A stretch of DNA of 64,000 nucleotides from Caloranaerobacter ferrireducens. GTDB taxonomy: Bacteria; Bacillota; Clostridia; Tissierellales; Thermohalobacteraceae. The DNA is taken from positions 620,001-684,000 of the forward strand of contig NZ_MDJR01000001.1 of assembly GCF_001730685.1 (NCBI RefSeq), read 5' to 3'. Each line of letters opens with the position of its first letter. Positions within the stretch are counted from its first letter, which is position 1. A program made the position numbers and the translations under genes. The notes below the pieces were generated by a model, which did not search any database, was not told the origin of the DNA, and saw nothing but the letters and a program-made list of their open reading frames with translations. This document shows, piece after piece, positions 28,912 through 37,534 of the stretch.

Positions 28912-30698
28912 TGGGAGAGACAATGGGCAAACTAAGACGTACTACTATGTGTGGTAATTTAAGAGTTGAAGATATTGGTAAAGAAGTTGTGCTAATGGGT
29001 TGGGTTCAAAAAAGAAGAAATTTAGGTGGTCTAATTTTTGTGGATTTAAGAGATACAACAGGAATTGTTCAAATAGTTTTTGATAAAGATGTATCAGAAA
29101 AGGCTTTTACAAAAGCAGATCAGATTAGAAGTGAATATGTAATCGCAGTAAAAGGAAAGGTCTATAAAAGACAATCTATAAATGAGAATTTACCAACAGG
29201 GGAGATAGAAGTATTTGCAGAGGAACTAAAAATATTAGATGAAGCAGAGACTCCACCTATTTATATAAAAGATAATGATGATGTTTCAGAAGCTATGAGA
29301 TTAAAGTATAGATATCTTGATTTAAGAAAACCATCAATGCAGCAAAAGTTAAAAATTAGGCATAAAACAGCAAAAATTGTAAGAGATTTTTTAGATGAAA
29401 ATAATTTTACTGAAGTTGAAACTCCTATGCTTACAAAAACAACACCAGAAGGTGCGAGAGATTACCTTGTACCTAGTAGGGTTAATCCGGGCAAATTTTA
29501 TGCTTTACCTCAGTCACCACAGTTATTTAAACAATTATTAATGGTATCAGGTATGGATAGATATTATCAAATAGTAAAATGTTTTAGAGATGAAGATTTA
29601 AGAGCTAATAGGCAGCCTGAATTTACACAAATAGATATTGAAATGTCATTTGTAGATGTAGATGATGTGATTAGTATTAATGAAAAGTTACTATACAGGA
29701 TTTTTAAAGAAATAAAAGGAATTGAAATAGAATTACCTATAAAAAGAATGAGCTATAACGAAGCAATGGAGAGATATGGTTCTGATAAACCTGATTTAAG
29801 ATTTGGATTTGAATTAAAAAATATATCTGACATTGTTGAGAATTCAAATTTTAAGGTGTTTTCAGGAACTATCAGTAATGGGGGCAATGTTAGAGGAATT
29901 AATTTTAATGGATGTGCTGAAAAATTTAGTAGAAAAGAAATTTCTAAACTAGAAGATTTTGTAAAAACATATGGTGCTAAAGGTCTTGCTTGGATAAAAG
30001 TGACTGAAGATGGTGTAACATCTCCAATAAGTAAGTTTTTAAGTGAAGATGAAATTGAAGCTATTTTAGAAAGAATGGAAGCAAAGACAGGCGACTTACT
30101 TATGTTCGTTGCAGATAAACCTTCAGTAGTATTTGATGCATTAGGACATTTAAGAGTAGAAGTTGCTAAAAGATTAGATATAATAGATAAAAATGAGTTT
30201 AAATTAGTATGGATAACTGATTTCCCACTTTTTGAATATGATGAGGAAGAGGGTAGATATGTAGCTAAACACCATCCATTTACACATCCAGTAGATGAAG
30301 ATATAGAATTTTTGGAAACTGCACCTGAAAAAGTAAGAGCAAAGGCTTATGATATTGTTATTAATGGAGATGAAATTGGTGGTGGAAGTATAAGAATCAA
30401 TAATTCTCAGTTACAAGAAAGAATGTTTAAAGCATTAGGTTTTACTTTAGAAGAAGCATGGAATAAATTTGGATTTTTACTTGAAGCATTTAAATATGGT
30501 ACTCCTCCTCATGGAGGTATTGCATATGGATTTGATAGATTAATAATGTTGCTTACAGATAGTGACAACATAAGGGATGTAATTGCATTCCCTAAAACAC
30601 AAAATGCAACTTGTTTATTAACAAATGCACCATCTGAAGCTTCAAATGAACAGTTAAAAGAACTACACATAAATGTTGAACCTGATAATGAAAAATAA
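28911..30698 (+). CDS. aspS: Aspartyl-tRNA synthetase
   Basis: Bacterial-type class II enzyme of 595 residues: N-terminal OB anticodon domain, catalytic motif 2 KCFRDEDLRANRQPEFTQID, a GAD insertion domain and C-terminal motif 3 GIAYGFDRL. Its ATG shares bases with the hisS stop (TAATG), so translation is coupled; a second ATG 12 bases later is also possible. Being bacterial-type rather than archaeal-type, it may be discriminating or non-discriminating; the sequence alone does not tell. Confidence 0.96.
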   Translation: MGETMGKLRRTTMCGNLRVEDIGKEVVLMGWVQKRRNLGGLIFVDLRDTTGIVQIVFDKDVSEKAFTKADQIRSEYVIAVKGKVYKRQSINENLPTGEIEVFAEELKILDEAETPPIYIKDNDDVSEAMRLKYRYLDLRKPSMQQKLKIRHKTAKIVRDFLDENNFTEVETPMLTKTTPEGARDYLVPSRVNPGKFYALPQSPQLFKQLLMVSGMDRYYQIVKCFRDEDLRANRQPEFTQIDIEMSFVDVDDVISINEKLLYRIFKEIKGIEIELPIKRMSYNEAMERYGSDKPDLRFGFELKNISDIVENSNFKVFSGTISNGGNVRGINFNGCAEKFSRKEISKLEDFVKTYGAKGLAWIKVTEDGVTSPISKFLSEDEIEAILERMEAKTGDLLMFVADKPSVVFDALGHLRVEVAKRLDIIDKNEFKLVWITDFPLFEYDEEEGRYVAKHHPFTHPVDEDIEFLETAPEKVRAKAYDIVINGDEIGGGSIRINNSQLQERMFKALGFTLEEAWNKFGFLLEAFKYGTPPHGGIAYGFDRLIMLLTDSDNIRDVIAFPKTQNATCLLTNAPSEASNEQLKELHINVEPDNEK

Positions 30699-30725
30699 GC
30701 TGGGAAAATACCCCAGCTTATTTTA
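30696..30725. terminator. Bidirectional terminator between aspS and the permease operon
   Basis: Stem TAAGCTGGG/CCCAGCTTA with a seven-base loop. TATTTT follows on + and TTATTTTTC on -, so it can end both convergent units. Confidence 0.85.
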
Positions 30726-31268
30726 GCTTAATTCAATTATTTTCTTCTCTGTATTTGGAGTGTTAGCATGTTCAACAAGTAATGAAACTAAATAAGACAT
30801 ACATAAAATTGAAATTATAGTTAGAATCCATCTTAAAAACATAAATTTAATTCCTAAAAACTTTGCTTCGTTTAACAACATAGGAACTTTGATAACAGCC
30901 CATGAGCTTAGTATTATTACTATGTTTGAAATACTAGCTCCTTTTTTAATTAAAGTTTTGCATATAGGAAATGCAGCATATATAGGTCCTGCTGAAAAAC
31001 TCCCAAGAATAAATGAGAGTACAATACCTTTAATTCCTGAATTTTTTCCTAGATTATTTAATATAACATTTTTAGGAACATTTTTTTCGATTAGAGCTGT
31101 TATAACAAAAATTGCAGGCATTATTTCTAACATTTCTTTTACATAGTACATACTATTTTTTACTGATAAGATAGCTTTATCTGTATTTACTAAAAATAGT
31201 ACTAAATAGGTTAAGCTGACAAGAGTTAATAGTTTATTTTTTTTGATTTTTACTAAAATGTTATTCAT
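30723..31268 (-). CDS. Permease, second half (DUF318/YraQ-like)
   Basis: A 181-residue membrane protein with about four helices. The segment GIKGIVLSFILGSFSAGPIYAA is the hallmark of the PF03773-type permease family (YraQ/ArsP-like), whose members usually have two such halves in one chain of about 300-350 residues. Here the halves are separate genes. ATG at 31268 follows GGGGGT and overlaps the end of the first half by four bases. The substrate is not known. Confidence 0.7.
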   Translation of the reverse strand: MNNILVKIKKNKLLTLVSLTYLVLFLVNTDKAILSVKNSMYYVKEMLEIMPAIFVITALIEKNVPKNVILNNLGKNSGIKGIVLSFILGSFSAGPIYAAFPICKTLIKKGASISNIVIILSSWAVIKVPMLLNEAKFLGIKFMFLRWILTIISILCMSYLVSLLVEHANTPNTEKKIIELS

Positions 31269-31747
31269 ATTAGTACCCCCATTAAGAAAGAAATAAATAG
31301 AGCAAATATAAAGCTTAAAGTATTTCTTATTACTGCAAATTTTGTACCAAAGTTTTTCTTTTCTAAAGGAAACGTAACGATTCCAACCATTGTTAAAGTA
31401 GTTAAAAAAGATGCTATAGGAATTATACTTGCGCCTCTGTCAACTAAAGAGCCAACTAGAGGAAAAGCAACAAAAGCTGGAATTAATGTTATACTACCTA
31501 TTAAAGCAGAAACAATAGTAGATAATACTACTTTTGAACTTCCCATAAAGTCTTTTATAATATGTGGGGGAATAAATGTTAAAATTAACCCAATTAGAAA
31601 TAGAACTGCTATGATTTCACCTATCATATTTTTCATTAGCTTTTTAGCCATTTTTACTGAACTAATAGTTTTTTTCTTATCTTTACCTAAAAAAACTATA
31701 AAAAGTACAATAGTAATGATCCATAAAAGTATAGTAAAAAGATCCAT
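31265..31747 (-). CDS. Permease, first half (DUF318/YraQ-like)
   Basis: A 160-residue membrane protein with a charged N-terminal loop and four helices. The block GSITLIPAFVAFPLVGSLVDRG corresponds to the repeat seen in the companion gene. It follows the cupin gene by three bases and overlaps the second half, so the three are one operon. Together the two halves equal the normal length of a single family member. Confidence 0.7.
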   Translation of the reverse strand: MDLFTILLWIITIVLFIVFLGKDKKKTISSVKMAKKLMKNMIGEIIAVLFLIGLILTFIPPHIIKDFMGSSKVVLSTIVSALIGSITLIPAFVAFPLVGSLVDRGASIIPIASFLTTLTMVGIVTFPLEKKNFGTKFAVIRNTLSFIFALFISFLMGVLI

Positions 31748-31750
31748 TTT

Positions 31751-32074
31751 TTATCTCTCCATATCTTTTGGATTTGGTGCCTTTACTACAAAAAATTCAA
31801 GAATTTCATCATTAAAGTTGTTTACATTCATTTTAGTTTTAAAAGGGATATTTAATATACTACCTTTACTATATTCTTGAGGTGGACTATCATTTAGACT
31901 AATAGACATTGTACCTCTCACAATTATCATGTAAACATTAGAATTTGAATAATGTTCAGGTAACCCTGTGTTTTTAGGAAGTATCATGTGATTTAACACA
32001 ACATTATCGTCATCAATTATTTTTTCAATTAGCCTTTCATTAGTATCATTATAGTTAAAGACTTTTTCTATCAT
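31751..32074 (-). CDS. Cupin-domain protein
   Basis: A 107-residue single-domain cupin: the first motif region has LPEHYSNSNVYMIIVRG and the second ILNIPFKTKMNVNN. The usual metal-binding His set is incomplete (only one clear His near the first motif), so it may bind a ligand rather than catalyse. ATG at 32074 is preferred because AAAGGAGG lies just upstream; the in-frame ATG at 32092 overlaps that site. It is the first gene of the cupin-permease operon, divergent from the Crp/Fnr gene. Confidence 0.75.
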   Translation of the reverse strand: MIEKVFNYNDTNERLIEKIIDDDNVVLNHMILPKNTGLPEHYSNSNVYMIIVRGTMSISLNDSPPQEYSKGSILNIPFKTKMNVNNFNDEILEFFVVKAPNPKDMER

Positions 32075-32135
32075 AGCAAATCCTCCTTTCATTATTTTTA
32101 CTTATATATTATAATTTCAGTATAAATATAATTCT

Positions 32136-32149
32136 GTAACTTATGTTAC
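32136..32149. promoter_or_regulatory. Candidate Crp/Fnr-family operator
   Basis: The inverted repeat GTAAC-TTAT-GTTAC lies in the 101-base divergent space, 27 bases before the Crp/Fnr start. The half-sites and spacing suit a dimeric Crp/Fnr protein, so it may control both directions. I see no second copy in the window. Confidence 0.6.
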
Positions 32150-32175
32150 GAATCTAATTGTAAGAGGGGTAATAT

Positions 32176-32862
32176 ATGAAATTGCTAAAGTACATTCCAG
32201 TATTAAGGAAGACAAAATTCTTTAGGAATTTTTCAGATAAAGATATTATTACTTTATTTAATGAAAATAATTACAAAATTAAAGATTATCCAAAAAGAAC
32301 AATAATATATTTACAGAATCAAAAGTGTAAAAGTTTTGATATGATTCTTAAGGGAATTGTGACTATAAAAACGATAGATGAAAATGGAAAAGTATTGACT
32401 GTCTCAGAGTTTAAAACTGGAGATACTATAGGTGGAAATCTACTGTTTGCTGATTGTAATAACTACCCAATGATGGTTGAAGCAAAAACAGAAACAACAT
32501 TATTACATATGGATAAAGAATTAGTATTAAGATTTTGTCATACGGATATGAATTTTTCAAATGAGTTATTAAGGTCAATATCTAATAAAATCTTAATAAT
32601 TGGAACAAAATTAAAATCTGTAACTATGAAGACTATAAGGCAGCAAATAATAGAGTTTTTGGTTAATCAGTATTATATACAGAATACGCTTGAAATCAAA
32701 TTGAATATGAGTAAGAAAGAATGGGCTGAAAAACTAGGAGTTCAAAGACCATCACTTTCTAGAGAGTTGTCTAAAATGAAAAAAGAAGGGTTGATAGATT
32801 ATAATAGGAAAATAATATATATTAAGAACTTGGATATAATTAAGAATTATTTAAACGATTAA
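32176..32862 (+). CDS. Crp/Fnr-family transcriptional regulator
   Basis: A 228-residue regulator: cyclic-nucleotide-binding fold (about residues 15-130), long dimer helix, and C-terminal winged helix with WAEKLGVQRPSLSRELSKMKKEG as the recognition helix. There is no N-terminal Cys cluster as in FNR; Cys residues at about 51, 95 and 121 are scattered. It is divergent from the cupin-permease operon with a matching palindrome between, implying local control. Confidence 0.88.
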   Translation: MKLLKYIPVLRKTKFFRNFSDKDIITLFNENNYKIKDYPKRTIIYLQNQKCKSFDMILKGIVTIKTIDENGKVLTVSEFKTGDTIGGNLLFADCNNYPMMVEAKTETTLLHMDKELVLRFCHTDMNFSNELLRSISNKILIIGTKLKSVTMKTIRQQIIEFLVNQYYIQNTLEIKLNMSKKEWAEKLGVQRPSLSRELSKMKKEGLIDYNRKIIYIKNLDIIKNYLND

Positions 32863-32890
32863 TATATACATTTTAAGAAAGTATAAGAGA

Positions 32891-32914
32891 TAAAGAATCG
32901 AAGATTCTTTTATT
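32891..32914 (+). terminator. Weak terminator after the Crp/Fnr gene
   Basis: Stem AAAGAATC/GATTCTTT with a three-base loop, followed by TATT. The rest of 32915-33051 is AT-rich with no gene visible. Confidence 0.5.
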
Positions 32915-33051
32915 GATGAAGATATTGAACTATGCTATTATTTAATAAGATAAATTTAATTAATGCAATTATTTATTTTAGGGTTTAGTGCTTATTAAAT
33001 TAACATTAATAATTTAAAATTTAGAATTATTTTAAAGAGGTGTTACAAGAT

Positions 33052-33807
33052 ATGTTGCATGCATTTTCAAGAACAGAGATGTTAATAGGTACAGAAGGGT
33101 TAGAAAAACTTAAAAAAAGTACTGTTGCAGTTTTTGGTATTGGAGGAGTTGGTACCTTTGTAGTCGAAGGTTTAGTTAGAGCTGGTGTAGGTAAATTTGT
33201 ATTGGTAGATGATGATGATATATGTTTGACTAATATAAATAGACAGATTCATGCTACAAGAAAAACTATAGGAAAACCTAAGGTAGAAGTAATGAGGAAT
33301 AGGGTGTTAGAGATAAATCCTGATGCAGAAGTTATAACTTTCAAGGAATTATATAATGCTGAGAGTGCCAAAATGTTACTTTCAGACTCATATTCTTATG
33401 TTGTTGATGCTATAGATATGGTTTCTTCTAAATTAGATTTAATAGAGAGATGTAAAAAAAGAGGAATACCTATAATAAGTAGTATGGGAGCAGGGAATAA
33501 GCTAAATCCTACCATGCTAGAGGTTGATGATATATACAATACGTCTGTTTGCCCGTTGGCTAAGGTAATGAGAAGAGAATTGAGAAGAAGAGGTATAAAA
33601 AGTTTAAAGGTAGTATACTCGAAAGAAAAACCTATAAAACCAAAATTAGTTGGTGGCAACTGTAAGACAGATTGTATTTGTCCAAATAAAGATAGAACTT
33701 GTGCAGAAAGGAGACAAATACCAGGAAGTATTTCTTTTGTTCCATCAGTTGCAGGTTTGATTATTGCTTCTGAGGTTGTGAAAGATTTAATAGGATATAA
33801 AGAGTAA
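33052..33807 (+). CDS. tcdA: tRNA threonylcarbamoyladenosine dehydratase (TcdA/YgdL-like)
   Basis: E1/MoeB-like ATP-dependent enzyme that cyclises t6A37 of tRNA to ct6A. The opening MLHAFSRTEMLIG, nucleotide loop FGIGGVGTFVVEGLVRAG and NRQIHA segment are family marks; C-terminal Cys cluster (CKTDCICPNKDRTC) is common in clostridial homologues. IscS normally interacts with TcdA; iscS is at 61.8 kb. ATG at 33052 is preferred over GTG 33040, which overlaps the AAAGAGG site. Confidence 0.88.
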   Translation: MLHAFSRTEMLIGTEGLEKLKKSTVAVFGIGGVGTFVVEGLVRAGVGKFVLVDDDDICLTNINRQIHATRKTIGKPKVEVMRNRVLEINPDAEVITFKELYNAESAKMLLSDSYSYVVDAIDMVSSKLDLIERCKKRGIPIISSMGAGNKLNPTMLEVDDIYNTSVCPLAKVMRRELRRRGIKSLKVVYSKEKPIKPKLVGGNCKTDCICPNKDRTCAERRQIPGSISFVPSVAGLIIASEVVKDLIGYKE

Positions 33808-33842
33808 TGAAACTAAAATAAAATATTTAGGAGGTTTAATAA

Positions 33843-34268
33843 GTGGATCAAATAGGTTTAGTAAGTAGGGTTGATGGGGATAAAGCTGAAGTTATAGTAA
33901 GAAGAGTTTCTTCTTGTGGTGATAAATGTACTAGTTGTAAAGGTGGATGTAGTGTACCTGGAATAAAGATGACCATTAAGAATACATTAGGGGCAAAACC
34001 AGGGGATTATGTAGAAATTAGAATGAATACGAATATAGTATTAAAGTCTGCATTTTTGGTGTATGTATTACCACTTGTTTTAATGGTGTTGGGAATAAGT
34101 TTAAGTATATATTTATTTAAAAATTTAGGGTATAGTAATTATGAGAACTTAGGTTTTATAACAGGATTATTACTTTTAGGTTTTTCGTTTATAATTTTAA
34201 AATTGTATGATAAAAAAATTAAGAAGAATGAAAATTATAAATTTGAGATGGTAAAAATTCTAAAGTAA
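33843..34268 (+). CDS. RseC/MucC-family redox membrane protein
   Basis: A 141-residue protein with an N-terminal soluble part carrying the Cys-rich SSCGDKCTSCKGGC, then two helices (about residues 72-92 and 103-121). This is the SoxR-reducing/RseC family, associated with Rnf complexes in some bacteria. GTG start after AGGAGG. Role here is inferred from family; Rnf genes are not in the window. Confidence 0.82.
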   Translation: MDQIGLVSRVDGDKAEVIVRRVSSCGDKCTSCKGGCSVPGIKMTIKNTLGAKPGDYVEIRMNTNIVLKSAFLVYVLPLVLMVLGISLSIYLFKNLGYSNYENLGFITGLLLLGFSFIILKLYDKKIKKNENYKFEMVKILK

Positions 34269-34293
34269 TAGAAATACAAATAAGGAGGTAAAA

Positions 34294-34563
34294 ATGGAAG
34301 TTATAAAGAATACTAATGATATTATAGTTAGGTTAAGAAGAATAGAAGGCCAGATAAAAGGTATTCAGCGTATGGTTAATGAAGATAAATGTTGTGGCGA
34401 TATTTTGATACAAATAGCAGCAGCTAGATCTGCACTTAATAAAGTTGGAGGATTAATTTTAGAGAATTATATGAAGGATTGTATTAAAGGTTATCTAGAT
34501 AAAAATAAAGGTGATGAAGTAATAGAAGAATTAATTGATACTATGCTTAAGTATACAAAGTAG
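34294..34563 (+). CDS. CsoR/CstR-family repressor (DUF156)
   Basis: An all-helical tetrameric repressor of 89 residues. The copper-sensing CsoR triad is Cys-His-Cys; here the positions read Cys34, Tyr59 and Cys63, so the His is missing. That leaves two Cys as in CstR persulfide sensors, though Cys33-Cys34 are doubled. Metal or sulfur sensing is plausible; copper sensing is unlikely. Its targets are not obvious: no copper ATPase or sulfur transferase gene adjoins. Confidence 0.88.
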   Translation: MEVIKNTNDIIVRLRRIEGQIKGIQRMVNEDKCCGDILIQIAAARSALNKVGGLILENYMKDCIKGYLDKNKGDEVIEELIDTMLKYTK

Positions 34564-34572
34564 ATTATATTT

Positions 34573-34605
34573 AAAAAAACTGCTAAAAAATTAGCAGTTT
34601 TTTTT
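34573..34605. terminator. Bidirectional terminator
   Basis: Stem AAAAAAACTGCTAA/TTAGCAGTTTTTTT between the convergent CsoR-like and ThrE-like genes; A/T runs on both sides suit both strands. Confidence 0.9.
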
Positions 34606-35028
34606 CAAACTAAATATAGTTTTATTTAAAGTAGTAGAAATAATAATTCCACTTGATATAGATGCTGCTATAAATAGTGTTTCACTACCAAAATTAGCAG
34701 CTTCGATAAAATTTTTCTCTATAATTGATAGCATCGTATAATACATACCTGCTCCTGGTACAAGTGGGACTATTCCAGGTATTATATATACAGTTGCAGG
34801 TTTCTTGAATAATCTAGCCATTATTTCTCCTATCATACCAACAGCTATAGCTCCTAAGAATGCACCTGCAACTTTTGAGGAGTAGTTGATGTTTATAAAA
34901 AGATAGATTACCCAGCCTAATGCACCAGTTAATCCTGATTTTATAATAGAATCTTTTGGTATATTAAAAATAATTGAAAAACCCAATGTTGATAAGAAAG
35001 CGTAAATGAATTCTTTTATATATATCAA
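34591..35028 (-). CDS. Threonine/serine exporter-like, DUF3815 half
   Basis: A 145-residue membrane protein with about four helices and PGIVPLVPGAGMYYTML, typical of the small C-terminal half (DUF3815) of ThrE exporters. I place the start at TTG 35028, eight bases after GGAGG at the end of the upstream gene; the TTG at 35043 would include the ribosome-binding site itself. The two halves are commonly separate genes in Firmicutes. Confidence 0.8.
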   Translation of the reverse strand: MIYIKEFIYAFLSTLGFSIIFNIPKDSIIKSGLTGALGWVIYLFININYSSKVAGAFLGAIAVGMIGEIMARLFKKPATVYIIPGIVPLVPGAGMYYTMLSIIEKNFIEAANFGSETLFIAASISSGIIISTTLNKTIFSLKKNC

Positions 35029-35029
35029 T

Positions 35030-35806
35030 TTACATACCTCCAAACAATATAAAAAATAATTTTAAAGTAGCACCAACGCCAAAGGCTATTGCTGATGCAA
35101 CTATTATAGCTTCTAAACCTCTTGAAACACCAGAAAGAAAGTCTCCACCAATTGAGTCTCTGATTGCATTAGTTATTGCAACACCTGGCACTAAAGTCAT
35201 TATAGAACCGATAATAATTTTATCCATATTTGTACCAAAACCTGAAGTAACAGATATAATAGATAGTATTGTTGCTATACAACCACCTATAATATTAGAA
35301 AGAAAGAAAGTAAAATTTTTTTTGTTTAAGTACTCCATAACTAAAACTACAGTAGAACTTATAACAAAAGCTGAAATAAAATCTGTAAAACTTCCTTTAA
35401 ATAATAAAGTGAAAAAGCTACCTGCAAATCCACCGAATACAAGTCTTATACTTTTACGATAGGTTTTAATGTTATCAATATCATTTAGTATTTCAAAACC
35501 TTTATCGATAGACATATTAGAATTAACAAATTGTCTTGAAAATTCGTTAACTAGTGCGATTTTATTAAGATCAAATTTAATATTTTTAATTCTTTTTATA
35601 TAAGTTAATACTTCTCCTTTATATTCTACAGACAGAAATATACCAGTAGGAGTAACAAAAGCTTCTGCAAAATCTATATTTCGTGATTTACAGATTCTTT
35701 TTATAGTATCTTCAACTCTGTAAGTTTCTGCACCATTTTTGAGCATGACTTTGCCGGCTAGAATAGCCATAACTAGTAGTTTTTTGATATCGTTTAATGA
35801 TTCCAT
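35030..35806 (-). CDS. Threonine/serine exporter-like, DUF1212 half
   Basis: A 258-residue protein: soluble N-terminal region with the KNGAETYRVEDTI motif (about residue 24), then about five helices with LVPGVAITNAIRD near residue 195. It is the large N-terminal half of ThrE-type amino-acid exporters. Located next to glyA and near threonine aldolase and amino-acid fermentation genes, so removal of serine or threonine is plausible. Confidence 0.85.
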   Translation of the reverse strand: MESLNDIKKLLVMAILAGKVMLKNGAETYRVEDTIKRICKSRNIDFAEAFVTPTGIFLSVEYKGEVLTYIKRIKNIKFDLNKIALVNEFSRQFVNSNMSIDKGFEILNDIDNIKTYRKSIRLVFGGFAGSFFTLLFKGSFTDFISAFVISSTVVLVMEYLNKKNFTFFLSNIIGGCIATILSIISVTSGFGTNMDKIIIGSIMTLVPGVAITNAIRDSIGGDFLSGVSRGLEAIIVASAIAFGVGATLKLFFILFGGM

Positions 35807-35835
35807 AATAACACTTACCTTTCTTTCAGTTTATT

Positions 35836-35949
35836 TTATAATTCATAGGGAATTATATATCTTATTAAATTTTGGATAATTAAAATATAATTTCTGTAAT
35901 GGATTTCATCAAAATCTTCCTTAGTTTATTTAAATCAAAGATTTTGTTC
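35836..35949 (-). repeat. Interspersed two-stem repeat, copy B (-)
   Basis: About 114 bp in reverse orientation between the ThrE-like gene and glyA. The ends are TTATAATTCATAGGGAATTA and AAGATTTTGTTC. A possible glyA -10 TATAAT at 35997 lies 48 bases beyond it. Confidence 0.8.
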
Positions 35950-36120
35950 AAAGTTAAAAATTTGTTGAAAAATTTCCTATTTTGAAAATATTTTAGTATA
36001 ATATATTTGTTAGACTTTTTAAATAACATACTGCACTATATATTTACAAAGGTATATTATATAAGAAAAAATAAAAATATCAATACTTTATTTAAATTTA
36101 TTATAGAAAGGGGAAGTAAT

Positions 36121-37350
36121 ATGGATTTTAGTAATTTAAGAAATTTTGATCCTGAAGTGATGCAAGCTATTGAACAGGAAATTGGCAGACAACGTAGCAA
36201 AATAGAACTAATAGCTTCAGAAAATTTTGTTTCTCCACAAGTTATGGAGGCTATGGGCAGCCAACTAACAAATAAGTATGCAGAAGGTTATCCTGGCAAA
36301 AGATATTATGGAGGGTGCGAGTTTGTAGATATCGTTGAGGATTTGGCAAGAGAAAGATTAAAGAAGCTATTTGGTGCTGAACATGCTAATGTACAGCCTC
36401 ATTCTGGAGCAAATGCAAATTTAGGAGTTTATTTTGCAGTACTAGAACCTGGCGATAAAGTTTTAGGTATGAGTTTATCTCATGGTGGCCACTTAACTCA
36501 TGGAAGTCCTGTTAATATATCAGGTACATATTTTAACTTTATTTCCTATGGAGTAAATAAAGATACAGAAATGATAGATTATGATGAAGTAATGGAAATT
36601 GCTAAAAGAGAAAGACCAAAACTAATTGTTGCAGGTGCTAGTGCATATCCAAGAGTAATAGATTTTAAAAAGTTTAGAGAAATAGCAGATGCAGTTGGAG
36701 CTTATCTAATGGTAGATATGGCTCATATTGCAGGTTTAGTAGCAGCTGGATTACATCCAAATCCAGTTCCTTATGCTGATTTTGTAACAACTACTACACA
36801 TAAGACCTTAAGAGGTCCAAGAGGTGGGGTAATACTTTGCAAAAAAGAGTATGCAAAGAAAATTGATAAGGCTATATTCCCAGGACTACAAGGTGGTCCG
36901 TTAATGCATGTAATTGCAGCAAAAGCAGTGAGTTTCAAGGAAGCTCTTGAAGATGATTTCAAAGAATATCAAAAACAGATAATTAAAAATGCAAGTGTAT
37001 TAGCTGAAAGTTTAAAAGAAAGAGATTTCAGATTAGTTTCTGGTGGTACAGATAATCACTTAATTTTAATAGATTTAAGAAACAAAGGGTTAACTGGTAA
37101 AAAAGCTGAAGCGTTGTTAGATGAAGTAGGAGTAACTACTAATAAGAATACTATACCTTTTGATCCAGAAAGTCCTTTTGTTACTAGTGGTTTAAGAATA
37201 GGTACACCTGCGGTTACTACAAGAGGAATGAAAGAGGAGCAAATGGTAGAAATTGCTGAAATAATCAATTTAACATTAGATGAATCAAATTCTAGAGACA
37301 TGATTAAAGAAAGAGTTAAAAAGTTATGTGATAGTTTTCCATTATATTAG
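36121..37350 (+). CDS. glyA: Serine hydroxymethyltransferase
   Basis: PLP enzyme interconverting serine and glycine with tetrahydrofolate. The opening to [27 protein letters not shown] and the PLP-lysine segment [15 protein letters not shown] near residue 222 are diagnostic. The ATG at 36121 gives 409 residues, the normal length, and follows AAAGGGG; an upstream in-frame ATG at 36007 would add an unsupported AT-rich tail. A hairpin follows the stop. Confidence 0.96.
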   Translation: MDFSNLRNFDPEVMQAIEQEIGRQRSKIELIASENFVSPQVMEAMGSQLTNKYAEGYPGKRYYGGCEFVDIVEDLARERLKKLFGAEHANVQPHSGANANLGVYFAVLEPGDKVLGMSLSHGGHLTHGSPVNISGTYFNFISYGVNKDTEMIDYDEVMEIAKRERPKLIVAGASAYPRVIDFKKFREIADAVGAYLMVDMAHIAGLVAAGLHPNPVPYADFVTTTTHKTLRGPRGGVILCKKEYAKKIDKAIFPGLQGGPLMHVIAAKAVSFKEALEDDFKEYQKQIIKNASVLAESLKERDFRLVSGGTDNHLILIDLRNKGLTGKKAEALLDEVGVTTNKNTIPFDPESPFVTSGLRIGTPAVTTRGMKEEQMVEIAEIINLTLDESNSRDMIKERVKKLCDSFPLY

Positions 37351-37356
37351 GGAATA

Positions 37357-37402
37357 TTAGCAAAAAGATACTGCATATTATAATGCAGTATCTTTTTGCT
37401 AA
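37357..37402 (+). terminator. Long hairpin after glyA
   Basis: A perfect 20-bp stem (37357-37376 with 37383-37402) with a six-base loop. The T5 run is inside the stem, so termination is possible but atypical. Its 3' foot touches repeat copy C. Confidence 0.65.
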
Positions 37403-37510
37403 TTCATAGAAAATTATGAACCTTATTGAATTGTGTATAATTTAAATATAATTTTCGAAATGAATTTCAATAAAATCTTCCTCAATTTATTTTAATTGAA
37501 GATTTTATTC
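37401..37510 (-). repeat. Interspersed two-stem repeat, copy C (-), degenerate
   Basis: About 110 bp with the recognisable ends AATTCATAGAAAATTAT and GAAGATTTTATTC and central AAAATCTTCC. It shows the most base changes of the reverse copies. It ends 25 bases before the sigma-54 activator start, so it lies in its leader. Confidence 0.7.
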
Positions 37511-37534
37511 TTAATCTTATGAAGGGTTGATAGT

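Noticed and set aside
30723-31747. A frameshifted single permease gene
   Set aside because: Each half has its own ribosome-binding site and start, and the four-base overlap is typical of coupled genes, so two real genes are more likely.
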